This document shows positions 56,065 to 64,000 of a stretch of 64,000 nt of DNA, in pieces (within the stretch, counting starts at the first letter, position 1; the number at the start of each line of letters is the position of its first letter). The position numbers were made by a program, and so were the translations under genes. Under the pieces are notes generated by a model. That model made no database searches. It had not been told where the DNA came from and saw nothing but the letters and a program-made list of their open reading frames with translations. Source of the DNA: Microvirga thermotolerans (GTDB taxonomy: Bacteria; Pseudomonadota; Alphaproteobacteria; Rhizobiales; Beijerinckiaceae); contig NZ_CP045423.1 of assembly GCF_009363855.1 (NCBI RefSeq), positions 1,456,001 to 1,520,000 on the forward strand. Reading direction: 5' to 3'.

Positions 56065-56178
56065 ATGATCGTCGCCCTCATTCTCAAGGCATTCCGGACG
56101 GCCCGCGACGTCTGCGTCGAGGCTTTCGCCCTGCGTCAAGCCCTGGCGAGGCGCTACCCGGGCGTCGAGGCCGAATAG
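56065..56178 (+). CDS. Micro-protein, 37 residues
   Basis: A 37-residue frame (MIVALILKAFRTARDVCVEAFALRQALARRYPGVEAE) would be an amphipathic helix. AGGGAG is placed nine bases ahead of the ATG and the previous gene ends 13 bases upstream. It overlaps the end of the convergent prmA gene by 25 bases. Good ribosome-binding sequence and operon position make it credible despite its length. The Phe/Arg-rich helix suggests a membrane-surface or protein-binding role, but this is only a guess. Confidence 0.55.
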   Translation: MIVALILKAFRTARDVCVEAFALRQALARRYPGVEAE

Positions 56179-57104
56179 GTCTCACGCCGGCGGGGCCGCG
56201 GATGCGCACCGCCCCGCCTCAGCACCAGCGCGACCCAGCCTTCCAGGTCGTAGCGGCGCTCCAGGTGCCAGCCCTGCGCCGCATAGGCCGAGAGTACGCC
56301 CGGCACGTCGCGCACGAGGAGTCCCGAGAGGATCAGGATCCCGTCGCGGGTCGCCACCCGGGCGAGGGACGGGGCGAGAAGGCGCAGGGGCTTCGCCAGG
56401 ATGTTGGCGAAGATCAGGTCGAAATGGCCCGGCCTGTCGGCCATGGCGTTGCGCACCCCGGGACCCACATAGAGCTTCATCCAGGGCGCGATCCCGTTCA
56501 GCCGCGCATTCTCCCGCGCCACCCGGACGGCCTCCGGGTCGATGTCTCCCGCCACCACCGGCCGCTTCAGGACCTTCGCCGCGGCGAAGGCCAGGATGCC
56601 GGTCCCCGTCCCGACGTCGAGGACGTGGCGCGGCCTGCGGCGCTTCAGCTCGTCCACGAAGGCGAGAAGGCAGCTCTTGGTCGTTCCGTGATGGCCGGTG
56701 CCGAAGGCGAGGGCTGCCTCGATCTCGATGGAGAGGTCGTTGGAACGCCGCACATGCCTGTCGTGCGATCCGTGAATCAGCAGGCGTCCGGCCCGCACGG
56801 GATTCAGCCCTTCGAGGGAGGCCTTCACCCAGTCCTGCTGCTGGAGGGGCAGGAACACGCCCTTGTCCGCCTCGGCCCCGACGATGGGCCGGAGCAGGTC
56901 GCGGATGGCGGTCTCGTCGGGTTCCCGGGCGAAATAGGCCTCGAGCAGCCAGGGACCGTCCTCCTCCGTCTCGAAGGCGGCGACGGCCGTCTCCGTCGGA
57001 TCGAATATTTCCCCGATCAGTTCCGTCATGGCGCGGGCCGAGCGCTCGTCCGTCGTGATGCGGAAGATATGGGTCGGGCGGTTGGGGTGCAGTCCTTCGA
57101 GCAT
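56154..57104 (-). CDS. prmA: Ribosomal protein L11 methyltransferase
   Basis: Trimethylates ribosomal protein L11. The 316-residue protein has an N-terminal substrate-recognition domain and a Rossmann domain with DVGTGTGILAFAA (AdoMet loop), GDIDPEAV and the catalytic FANILAKPL. ALAFGTGHHGTTKSCL is a PrmA hallmark. The C-terminus has an extra basic tail (HPRPRRRETYSASTPG). Its stop overlaps the micro-gene on the other strand. Confidence 0.93.
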   Translation of the reverse strand: MLEGLHPNRPTHIFRITTDERSARAMTELIGEIFDPTETAVAAFETEEDGPWLLEAYFAREPDETAIRDLLRPIVGAEADKGVFLPLQQQDWVKASLEGLNPVRAGRLLIHGSHDRHVRRSNDLSIEIEAALAFGTGHHGTTKSCLLAFVDELKRRRPRHVLDVGTGTGILAFAAAKVLKRPVVAGDIDPEAVRVARENARLNGIAPWMKLYVGPGVRNAMADRPGHFDLIFANILAKPLRLLAPSLARVATRDGILILSGLLVRDVPGVLSAYAAQGWHLERRYDLEGWVALVLRRGGAHPRPRRRETYSASTPG

Positions 57105-57310
57105 GGGATCCGCTTAGCGCATTTCCAGGGGCAGGGGGAGGAGGGCGGCGCCGGAAATTGCGGCAGCGGCGGGGCCGCAAGGGGAGGGCTCCCGTCCTTC
57201 TTCAGGAAAAGGCCCGGGAGCAGGCTGCCGACCCGCTACGCCCATCCCGCCCCACCCGTGGCGGGCCTGGAAGCAAGGACTGCGAGGCCATTGCGCCGCC
57301 GCGCCGGCGG

Positions 57311-58576
57311 CTACGGCTCCACCGGCTCGGCTTCGCGAAGGGCCTTCAGCCGCTCCGCCTCCTGCAGGCGGTAGTGGCGCTGCAGGTCGGTGATGTAGTC
57401 GCGCACGATGGGCGCGGCGTCGCGGCGCCGCGCGAGCTGCATGTGGAACACGAGCTGACTGCCGGTAAGGAACATGGACTCCGCGCTGACGAGATAGAAC
57501 TCCCACATCCGGCAGAACCGCTCGTCGTACATGGCCCTGATCCTGTCCCGGTTGGCCTCGAAGCGCCGGTACCAATGGTTCAGGGTCTTGGCGTAGTGCA
57601 GGCGCAGGAACTCGAGGTCCGTCACCCACAGGCCGTTCCGCTCGACCACGGGAAACACCTCCGACAGGGCCGGCGAGTAGGCACCGGGGAAGATATATTT
57701 CCGCAGCCACGGACTCGCGGTTCCCGGCGGGCTCATCTTGCCGATGGAGTGCAGGAGCATCAGCCCGTCGTCGTCGAGGAGAGCGTTGATCTTGGCGAAG
57801 AACTCCCCATAGTGCTGCACGCCTACGTGCTCGAACATGCCGACCGAGACGATGCGGTCGAACCGGCCTTCGAGCTTGCGGTAGTCGACGAGCTCGAAGC
57901 GCACGCGATCGCCGAGGCCCGCCCGGCGCGCCTTCTCGTTCGACAGGGCGTGCTGCTCCTTCGAGAGCGTCACGCCGGTCACGTCCACGTCCTCCATGGC
58001 CGCGAGGTAGAGCGCGAGATCGCCCCAGCCGCTGCCGATGTCGAGGATCCTGAGGCCCGGCTTGAGCTGCAGCTTCGATGCGATGAGGCGCAGCTTGTTC
58101 TGCTGCGCCTCCTCCAGGGTATCGTCGTCGTGCAGGAAATAGGCGCAGGAATACTGCATGCCCTTGTCGAGGAAGAGCCGGTAAAAGTCGTTGCCGAGGT
58201 CGTAGTGGTGGGCCACGTTCTTCTGCGCCTGTCCCACCCGGTTCGCCTGCTGGAATCGCTTCACGGTGCGCGAGATGCGCTTGAGGACGCTCTGCAGGGG
58301 ATAGTTCGCGAGCGTGGCCCGGTTCAGGGAGAAGAGGGTGATGAAATCCCTGAGCGTGGAACCTTCCTCGAAGGACATCCGCCCGTCCATGTAGGCCTCG
58401 CCCGCATGAAGCTCCGGGTTGAGGAAGAGCTTGTGGTAGAGCGACCGGTCGGTGAGCCGCATGGCGACCCTCGGCTCTGGGGTCCCGGCGAAGAGATGCT
58501 CCTTCCCGTCCGCATCGATCACCTTGAGCGTCCCGGTGCGCACGAACGACTTCAGCATGTGGGAGAGAGGAAACAT
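57311..58576 (-). CDS. cfa: Cyclopropane-fatty-acyl-phospholipid synthase
   Basis: Adds a methylene bridge to unsaturated membrane acyl chains using S-adenosylmethionine. The 421-residue protein has an N-terminal lipid-binding region and a methyltransferase domain with HHYDLGNDFYRLFLD, YSCAYF, DIGSGWGDLALYLA and SVGMFEHVG, all CFA-synthase hallmarks. The ATG at 58576 is adjacent to a purine-rich stretch. It is a single leftward gene. The function is well supported. Confidence 0.94.
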   Translation of the reverse strand: MFPLSHMLKSFVRTGTLKVIDADGKEHLFAGTPEPRVAMRLTDRSLYHKLFLNPELHAGEAYMDGRMSFEEGSTLRDFITLFSLNRATLANYPLQSVLKRISRTVKRFQQANRVGQAQKNVAHHYDLGNDFYRLFLDKGMQYSCAYFLHDDDTLEEAQQNKLRLIASKLQLKPGLRILDIGSGWGDLALYLAAMEDVDVTGVTLSKEQHALSNEKARRAGLGDRVRFELVDYRKLEGRFDRIVSVGMFEHVGVQHYGEFFAKINALLDDDGLMLLHSIGKMSPPGTASPWLRKYIFPGAYSPALSEVFPVVERNGLWVTDLEFLRLHYAKTLNHWYRRFEANRDRIRAMYDERFCRMWEFYLVSAESMFLTGSQLVFHMQLARRRDAAPIVRDYITDLQRHYRLQEAERLKALREAEPVEP

Positions 58577-58699
58577 GCGGGCCTCATTCTCGCGTGTCTG
58601 ACGCGAGGGATGGTTCCACAGTTGCGGAGGCGTGGCTAGGGGGCGCTGCCGGCTGTCGCGACCCAGCGAGAGCAGGGAGCGTAACCACGCCCCGTCCCG

Positions 58700-61078
58700 T
58701 CAGCCGAGCGCCTCGACGAAGCTGTCGAGCACCATTTTCCGTCCGGCCTTGTCGAATTCCACCGTGAGCTTGTTGCCGTCCACCGCCTCGACGGTGCCGG
58801 GGCCGAACTTGGTGTGGAGCACCCGGCTGCCGACGGAAAAGCCGGAGCCGCCGGTGGACTTCGCGACGAGCTCGCCCTCGATCGTCATCGGCCCGCGGCG
58901 GTCGCCGGACCGGTAGGCCGAGGAGCCTCCGCCCCCGGTCGCGGCGCGGTGGGCCTGTGCCCGCTGCCAGCCCGGCGTTTGGTAGCTGGATCCGGCGAAG
59001 GGCGCCATGCGGTCGAAGCGGGAGCCTTCGCCGAAGCCGCCGCCATAGGAGAAGGTCGCGGGCGCTTCGACGATCTCCACGTCCGACTCCGGCAGGTCGT
59101 CGATGAAGCGGCTCGGGACCGTCGAGTTCCAGAGGCCGTGGATCCGGCGGTTGGAGGCGAAATAGATCTTCGCCCGGCGCCGGGCGCGGGTCAGCCCCAC
59201 ATGGGCGAGGCGGCGCTCCTCCTCCAGTCCGGCGCGGCCGCTCTCGTCGAGGGCGCGCTGGTTCGGGAACAGGCCTTCCTCCCATCCGGGCAGGAACACG
59301 GTGTCGAACTCCAGCCCCTTGGCCGCATGCAGCGTCATCAGGCTCACGCGCTCGGAGGTGTCGGACTCGTTCGCCTCCATGACGAGCGAGACATGCTCCA
59401 GGAAGCTCTGCAGGTCCGGGAACTCCTCCATGGAGCGCACCAGCTCCTTGAGGTTCTCCAGCCGTCCCGCCGCGTCCGCCGATTTGTCCTTCTGCCACAT
59501 CTCGGTGTAGCCGGACTCCTCCAGCACCGTCTGCGCCACCTCGGACTGGGTCATGGTCTCGGAGAGCTTCGACCAGCGGCCGAAGGAGATGAGGAGGTCG
59601 CGCAGCGCCGCGCGGGGCTTGGGCTTCAATTCGTCGGTCTCGACGATGAACCGTGCCGCCTCGAAGAGCGGCACGCGCGCCGCGCGGGCATGGTTGTACA
59701 GGACCTGGATCGTCGCGTCGCCCAGGCCGCGCTTCGGCACGTTGACGATCCGTTCGAAGGCGAGGTCGTCCGCGGGCTGGTTGACCACGCGGAGATAGGC
59801 GAGGGCGTCGCGGATCTCCGCCCGTTCGTAGAAGCGCGGACCGCCGATGACGCGGTAGGGCACCCCCAGCGTCACGAGGCGGTCCTCCAGCTCGCGCATC
59901 TGGGCGGAGATGCGCACGAGGATCGCGATCTCGGACAGGGGATGGCGCTTCGCGTGCAGCGCCTCGATCTCCTCGCCGATCAGGCGCGCCTCGTCCTCCG
60001 AGTCCCAGGCCCCGGTGATGGTGACCTTCTCGCCCGGCTCGTCCTCGGTCCGCAGGGTCTTGCCGAGGCGGCCCTGGTTCTTGGCGATGAGGCCCGAGGC
60101 GGCGGAGAGAATGTGCCCCGTGGAACGGTAGTTCCGCTCCAGGCGGATCACCGTGGCGCCGGGGAAGTCGTGCTCGAAGCGGAGGATGTTGTCCACCTCC
60201 GCCCCGCGCCAGCCGTAGATCGACTGGTCGTCGTCGCCCACGCAGCACAGGTTCTTGCGCGCCTGGGCGAGGAGCCGGAGCCAGAGATACTGGGCGACGT
60301 TCGTGTCCTGGTACTCGTCCACCAGCATGTAGCGGAAGCGGTTCTGGTACTGTTGGAGGATGTCCGGATGCTCGCGCCACAGGCGCAGGCATTCCAGCAG
60401 CAGGTCGCCGAAATCCACCGCGTTGAGGGTCTTGAGGCGCTCCTGATAGGCCCGGTAGAGCCGGCCGCCCCGGCCGTTGGCGAAGGCGCCCGCCTCGCCG
60501 GCCGGCACCTGCTCGGGCCCGAGGCCACGGTTCTTCCAGCCGTCGAGGATCCCGACGAGCTGCCGCGCGGGCCAGCGCTTCTCGTCGATCCCCTCCGCCT
60601 CGATCACCTGCTTCATCAGGCGCAGCTGGTCGTCTGTGCCGAGGATGGTGAAATCCGAGCGCAGGTCCACGAGCTCGGCGTGCCGGCGCAGGATCTTGGT
60701 GCCGATGGAGTGGAAGGTGCCGAGCCACTGCATCCCTTCGGCCACCGGGCCGATGAGGGAGCCCACCCGCTCGCGCATCTCCCGCGCCGCCTTGTTGGTG
60801 AAGGTCACGGCGAGGATCTCGAACGGGCGGGCCCGGCCGGTGGCGATCAGGTGGGCGATGCGGGTGGTGAGCACCCGGGTCTTGCCCGTGCCCGCGCCGG
60901 CGAGCACGAGAACGGGACCCTCGGTCGCCTCCACGGCGGCGCGCTGCTCGGGATTGAGGCCCGCGAGATAGGGCGACTGCGGGGCGACCGCGGCACGGGC
61001 GCGGGCGCTCAGGGAGCCGGCGGCCGGCTCCAAAGCGGCCTCGCCCCGCGGCTCGGGTCTGTGTTCAGGCTGATTCAT
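58700..61078 (-). CDS. UvrD/PcrA-type DNA helicase
   Basis: A superfamily 1A helicase of about 792 residues. Motifs: AGAGTGKT (I), FTNKAAREMRERV (Ia), DEYQDTN (II), GDDDQSIYGWRGA (III), LERNYRS (IV), TLHAAKGLEFDTVFL (V) and HVGLTRAR (VI). The C-terminus has a Tudor-like module (SRVLHTKFGPGTVEAVDGNKLTVEF), which in PcrA binds RNA polymerase. The ATG at 61078 is used; one at 61090 is four codons upstream. It stands divergent from a small secreted-protein gene. No LexA box is found in front. Confidence 0.94.
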   Translation of the reverse strand: MNQPEHRPEPRGEAALEPAAGSLSARARAAVAPQSPYLAGLNPEQRAAVEATEGPVLVLAGAGTGKTRVLTTRIAHLIATGRARPFEILAVTFTNKAAREMRERVGSLIGPVAEGMQWLGTFHSIGTKILRRHAELVDLRSDFTILGTDDQLRLMKQVIEAEGIDEKRWPARQLVGILDGWKNRGLGPEQVPAGEAGAFANGRGGRLYRAYQERLKTLNAVDFGDLLLECLRLWREHPDILQQYQNRFRYMLVDEYQDTNVAQYLWLRLLAQARKNLCCVGDDDQSIYGWRGAEVDNILRFEHDFPGATVIRLERNYRSTGHILSAASGLIAKNQGRLGKTLRTEDEPGEKVTITGAWDSEDEARLIGEEIEALHAKRHPLSEIAILVRISAQMRELEDRLVTLGVPYRVIGGPRFYERAEIRDALAYLRVVNQPADDLAFERIVNVPKRGLGDATIQVLYNHARAARVPLFEAARFIVETDELKPKPRAALRDLLISFGRWSKLSETMTQSEVAQTVLEESGYTEMWQKDKSADAAGRLENLKELVRSMEEFPDLQSFLEHVSLVMEANESDTSERVSLMTLHAAKGLEFDTVFLPGWEEGLFPNQRALDESGRAGLEEERRLAHVGLTRARRRAKIYFASNRRIHGLWNSTVPSRFIDDLPESDVEIVEAPATFSYGGGFGEGSRFDRMAPFAGSSYQTPGWQRAQAHRAATGGGGSSAYRSGDRRGPMTIEGELVAKSTGGSGFSVGSRVLHTKFGPGTVEAVDGNKLTVEFDKAGRKMVLDSFVEALG

Positions 61079-61210
61079 CGGGCCGACCATGGATCAAAAG
61101 GCGAACGGCGTCGAGCCCGGAATGGGGGCGATCCTGCCGCAGGCGCAACTTCATTGTCGAGAAGGACGCCACGCGCCATATGGGGAGCGAGGACCCGGAA
61201 AGGAATGGCC

Positions 61211-61492
61211 ATGCGCAAGGCACCGAAGACCGTCGTCTGCCTCTCCCTGGCGCTGGCCGTGGCCTGGCCCGCGGCCGCGCAGACCCGCCTGCCGCGCAAG
61301 AGCCCGGCGGAGCGGCGCGTGCAGGAGATCAACCGGGATCTCCAGCAGCAGCAGCGCCTCCAGCGCTTCGAGCAGCAGAACCAGTTCGAGACCAACCAGC
61401 TCCGCCAGAGCATCGACCGGCAGAGGACCTTCGGCAACCCGACGCCGCCGGCCGGAATCAGGACCTGCCCGGCGGGCTCGGTGGGGTGCTGA
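61211..61492 (+). CDS. Small secreted glutamine-rich protein
   Basis: A 93-residue exported protein. AAAGGA ends six bases before the ATG at 61211; an ATG at 61205 is too close to it. After a signal peptide (cleavage near WPAAA-QT) comes a helix dense in Gln/Arg (QEINRDLQQQQRLQRFEQQ), then QLRQSIDRQR and a short tail with two cysteines (RTCPAGSVGC). The family is not recognised; Rhizobiales encode many such small periplasmic proteins. It converges on the thioesterase gene. Confidence 0.7.
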   Translation: MRKAPKTVVCLSLALAVAWPAAAQTRLPRKSPAERRVQEINRDLQQQQRLQRFEQQNQFETNQLRQSIDRQRTFGNPTPPAGIRTCPAGSVGC

Positions 61493-61513
61493 CGCGCTTA
61501 AGGGGTTGCGCCC

Positions 61514-62068
61514 TCAGTGACGGGTGCCGGAGGCGAGCGCCGGCTCCCGCAGGGGGTTCAGGGCTTCCGTCCGGCCGGGAATTCCGATGACGCGGCCGAG
61601 GGTCTGCGGCCGGGCGAGGCGGGCATGGGTCGCCTTCATGATCGCGAGATTGGCCAGGATATCGTCGGGGAAGGGCGCGACCTTGCGCGTCGCCATGTCC
61701 ACGTGGAGGCTCAGGCCCTCCGACGTCGCGGACAGCCAGCCCTCCGCGGCGTGGCGGATCTCCATGTAGAAGTGAAGGCGCTTCTCGTCGAAGTCGATGA
61801 GCTGGAGCGTGACGCGCACCGCGTCCTTGGCCCGCAGCTCGCGCTTGTAGAGCGTGTGCGCCTCCGCCGCGAAGAAGGAGGCGTTGCGCTCCTCCAGATA
61901 GTCCTGGCCGAGGCCCACGAGGCCGAAGGCCTCCTCCACCGCCCTGTCGAACAGGACATGGTAATAGGCCATGTTCATGTGCCCGTTGTAGTCGATCCAT
62001 GCCGGCTGGACGCGCATGGTCGATGAAACGAACGGGGCGAAGAAGAAGACGGGTGCGCGTTCGTCCAT
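61514..62068 (-). CDS. Hotdog-fold acyl-CoA thioesterase
   Basis: A 184-residue hotdog protein. The signature WIDYNGHMNMAYYHVLFDRA, with Asp and the HMN turn, is that of 4-hydroxybenzoyl-CoA thioesterase and carnitine-linked thioesterases. The central helix and the FYMEIRHAAEGWLSATSE strand region are as expected. Divergent from the FAD-linked oxidase with 178 bases between starts. Substrate acyl-CoA unknown. Confidence 0.87.
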   Translation of the reverse strand: MDERAPVFFFAPFVSSTMRVQPAWIDYNGHMNMAYYHVLFDRAVEEAFGLVGLGQDYLEERNASFFAAEAHTLYKRELRAKDAVRVTLQLIDFDEKRLHFYMEIRHAAEGWLSATSEGLSLHVDMATRKVAPFPDDILANLAIMKATHARLARPQTLGRVIGIPGRTEALNPLREPALASGTRH

Positions 62069-62246
62069 GATCAGTGCTCTCCTTCACTGCCGATCATGCT
62101 TCTCACGCCTCCCCACATCGCAACACTAGCACGTTTCCCGTGCCTGGCCAGTAGGCTGGTTCGTCATTCCTGGCCGGAGTGTCGCCTTTGCAACGGTTCT
62201 GGTAGTCATGGGACGAGTCAGCATCGCAAACGGACCTGAAGCACCG

Positions 62247-63662
62247 ATGAACGCGACCCGTGCGTCCCGCCATACGAAACCGGACCAGACCGCCTTGGTT
62301 CCCCTGCTGGACGAACTCGTGAGGCGCTTCGGCGACAGGGTCGCCACGTCGGAGGCCGTGCGCCTGCAGCACGGTCATTCCCTCACCTGGGTCGCGAACC
62401 AGCCTCCGGACATGGTGGTCTATCCCCGGACGACCGAGGAGGTGTCGGAGATCGTCAGGCTGTGCCTGCGGCACGACGTGCCGGTGATCCCCTTCGGCAC
62501 GGGCACCTCCCTGGAGGGACATATCAACGCACCCTACGGCGGCGTCTGCGTCGACCTGAGCCTCATGAAGCGCATCGTCTCCGTCCACGAGGAGGACCTC
62601 GACTGCGTGGTGGAGGCGGGCGTCACCCGCAAGGAGCTGAACGAGCACCTGCGCGACAAGGGGCTGTTCTTCCCCATCGATCCGGGCGCCGACGCCTCCA
62701 TCGGCGGCATGGTCGCGACCCGGGCCTCGGGGACCAATGCGGTCCGTTACGGCACCATGCGCGACGCGGTGCTCTCGCTCACCGTGGTCCTGCCCGACGG
62801 CGAGGTGATCCGGACCGCGAGCCGGGCGAAGAAGAGCTCCGCCGGCTACGACCTGACTCGCCTGTTCGTCGGCTCGGAGGGCACCCTCGGGATCGTCACG
62901 GAGATCACGCTGCGCCTGCATGGCATCCCCGAGGCCATCTCCGCCGGGATCTGCCCATTCCCTAACGTCAAGTCCGCCTGCGACGCGGTGATCATGACGA
63001 TCCAGTCGGGCATCCCCGTCGCCCGCATCGAGCTTCTCGACGAGCTTCAGGTGAAGGCGGTCAACCTCTATTCGAAGCTCTCGCTGCCCGAGAGCCCGCT
63101 GCTGCTCCTGGAGTTTCACGGCTCCGCCTCGGGCGTCCAGGAGCAGGCGGAGCGCTTCGGCGACATCGCAGCCGAGTTCGGCGGCGGCCCGTTCGAATGG
63201 GCGACGAAGCCGGAGGAGCGCACCCGCCTGTGGCAGGCGCGGCACGACGCCTACTGGGCCGCGCGCGGCCTGCGGCCGGGGGCGCAGTCGGTCGCGACGG
63301 ACGTGTGCGTGCCGATCTCCCGCCTCGCGGAATGCGTCGACGAGACCAAGCGGGACATCGCCGCGAGCGGCCTGATTGCACCCATCGTCGGCCATGTGGG
63401 CGACGGCAACTTCCACGTCCAGCCCCTCGTGAACACGGACGACCCGGCAGAGGTCGAGGCCTGCGAGGCTTTCGTGGACCGGCTCGTGCGGCGGGCGCTC
63501 GCCATGGAAGGCACCTGCACGGGCGAGCACGGCGTGGGTCAGAAGAAGATGAAGTATCTCCAGGTCGAGCACGGGGCCGGGGCGCTTGCCCTCATGCGCG
63601 CCTTGAAACAGGCGGTCGATCCGCACAACATATTGAATCCGGGAAAGATTGTTGCGTTTTGA
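62247..63662 (+). CDS. FAD-linked 2-hydroxyacid dehydrogenase (D-lactate/glycolate type)
   Basis: Oxidises a 2-hydroxyacid, probably D-lactate, passing electrons to the respiratory chain. The 471-residue protein has an FAD-binding PCMH domain with PFGTGTSLEGHI and PGADASIGGMVATRASG, and a C-terminal cap domain with VGHVGDGNFHV and the HGVGQKKMKYL that ends the family. Start at 62247 (MNATRASRH) is preferred to an ATG at 62208, though both are possible. Function is inferred from GlcD/DLD family membership. Confidence 0.88.
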   Translation: MNATRASRHTKPDQTALVPLLDELVRRFGDRVATSEAVRLQHGHSLTWVANQPPDMVVYPRTTEEVSEIVRLCLRHDVPVIPFGTGTSLEGHINAPYGGVCVDLSLMKRIVSVHEEDLDCVVEAGVTRKELNEHLRDKGLFFPIDPGADASIGGMVATRASGTNAVRYGTMRDAVLSLTVVLPDGEVIRTASRAKKSSAGYDLTRLFVGSEGTLGIVTEITLRLHGIPEAISAGICPFPNVKSACDAVIMTIQSGIPVARIELLDELQVKAVNLYSKLSLPESPLLLLEFHGSASGVQEQAERFGDIAAEFGGGPFEWATKPEERTRLWQARHDAYWAARGLRPGAQSVATDVCVPISRLAECVDETKRDIAASGLIAPIVGHVGDGNFHVQPLVNTDDPAEVEACEAFVDRLVRRALAMEGTCTGEHGVGQKKMKYLQVEHGAGALALMRALKQAVDPHNILNPGKIVAF

Positions 63663-63746
63663 CAGTGGATGGAAACCGCGATCCGCTCCCGATGCTGAGG
63701 CCCTTGGGCTAAAGATCTTGCGACGAAACGGAGAAAAGGCCGCCTC

Positions 63747-64000
63747 TTGCGCGACATCCTGACGATTATCGCTTCGATCGTGATCCTCATCCTGGCGGTC
63801 GCCGTCGCCGCCCCTCCCTTCGTGGACTGGGAGGCGCATCGCAGCTCCATCGATCGCCTGATCTCGCGCGCATCGGGGACCGAGGCCCATACGGAGGGCC
63901 GCATCGGCGTGCGCATCCTGCCTTCGCCGCGGCTGCGCTTCGACCGGCTGCGCCTCGGCGGAAAGACGCCGGATTCGCCGTCCCTGACGGCGGATCTCGT
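63747..64000 (+). CDS. AsmA-family protein, truncated by the window edge
   Basis: The first 84 residues are visible. TTG at 63747 follows GGAGAAAAGG by seven bases. The N-terminus is one transmembrane helix (ILTIIASIVILILAVAVAAP), followed by PPFVDWEAHRSSIDRLISRASG and TEGRIGVRILPSPRLRFDRLRLG, the AsmA start pattern. AsmA-type proteins are large inner-membrane-anchored periplasmic proteins linked to lipid transport and envelope homeostasis. The rest of the gene is outside the window. Confidence 0.75.
   Translation, partial: MRDILTIIASIVILILAVAVAAPPFVDWEAHRSSIDRLISRASGTEAHTEGRIGVRILPSPRLRFDRLRLGGKTPDSPSLTADL

Noticed and set aside
61091-61210. Search for a LexA box ahead of the UvrD/PcrA gene
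   Set aside because: Only single GAAC words occur; there is no GAAC-N7-GAAC or GTTC-N7-GTTC pair.

Overview
The window is a gene-dense, GC-rich stretch of chromosome from an alphaproteobacterium, most likely Hyphomicrobiales (Rhizobiales) and perhaps close to Methylobacteriaceae/Microvirga. Supporting signs are a CckA-type hybrid kinase, a TTAA-N7-TTAA CtrA-type box, a GAAC-N7-GAAC alphaproteobacterial LexA box ahead of recA, the order recA ... alaS ... icd, a split methylmalonyl-CoA mutase with MeaB, and palindromic intergenic repeats of the kind common in this order. The genus is a guess. I found no rRNA or tRNA genes, no CRISPR array, no insertion sequence and no prophage.

Layout. 1-9.4 kb: R. 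etli-type asparaginase, the methylmalonyl-CoA mutase set (meaB, mutB, mutA) interrupted by a lipoprotein hydrolase, and a LysR/GST divergent pair. 9.4-17.7 kb: a small Met/Gly-rich protein divergent from a HerA-like ATPase, an M20 peptidase, a HAD dehalogenase, a branched-chain aminotransferase and the ycjX-ycjF membrane pair. 17.7-28.6 kb: surface polysaccharide and c-di-GMP themes: an EAL phosphodiesterase, an MBOAT/SGNH acyl-transfer pair, dksA, a FliO-like protein with a CtrA-type box, and a three-gene operon (HlyD-like protein, GT2 beta-glucan synthase, cache-HAMP protein) resembling rhizobial bgsBA. 28.9-36 kb: cckA, an ArsR/SRPBCC operon, a DUF350-DUF1190-ATP-grasp operon, and recA. 36-47 kb: a MOSC protein, a MarR regulator with a cysteine tail and its secreted partner, alaS, a cyclic-nucleotide-gated K+ channel, an SDR, icd, a secreted phospholipase A2-like protein, and a DMT exporter divergent from its MarR regulator. 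47-64 kb: tRNA methyltransferase, murI, murJ with a lipid-linked-sugar glycosyltransferase and a ChbG/YdjC deacetylase, aminopeptidase P, two micro-proteins, prmA, cfa, a UvrD/PcrA helicase, a thioesterase, a FAD-linked 2-hydroxyacid dehydrogenase and the start of an AsmA protein.

How the genes work together. The most coherent theme is cell-surface and second-messenger biology: a probable c-di-GMP-responsive glucan synthase operon, an EAL enzyme, a polysaccharide O-acylation pair, and CckA/CtrA elements. A second theme is local autoregulation: four regulators (LysR, ArsR, MarR, MarR) each have readable repeat operators in their promoter regions. A third is membrane stress: ycjXF and the yjfL/yjfM/yjfC-like trio both belong to PspA-linked neighbourhoods in enterobacteria, but no pspA is seen here. 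All functional calls come from reading motifs and gene order; nothing was checked by alignment or database search.
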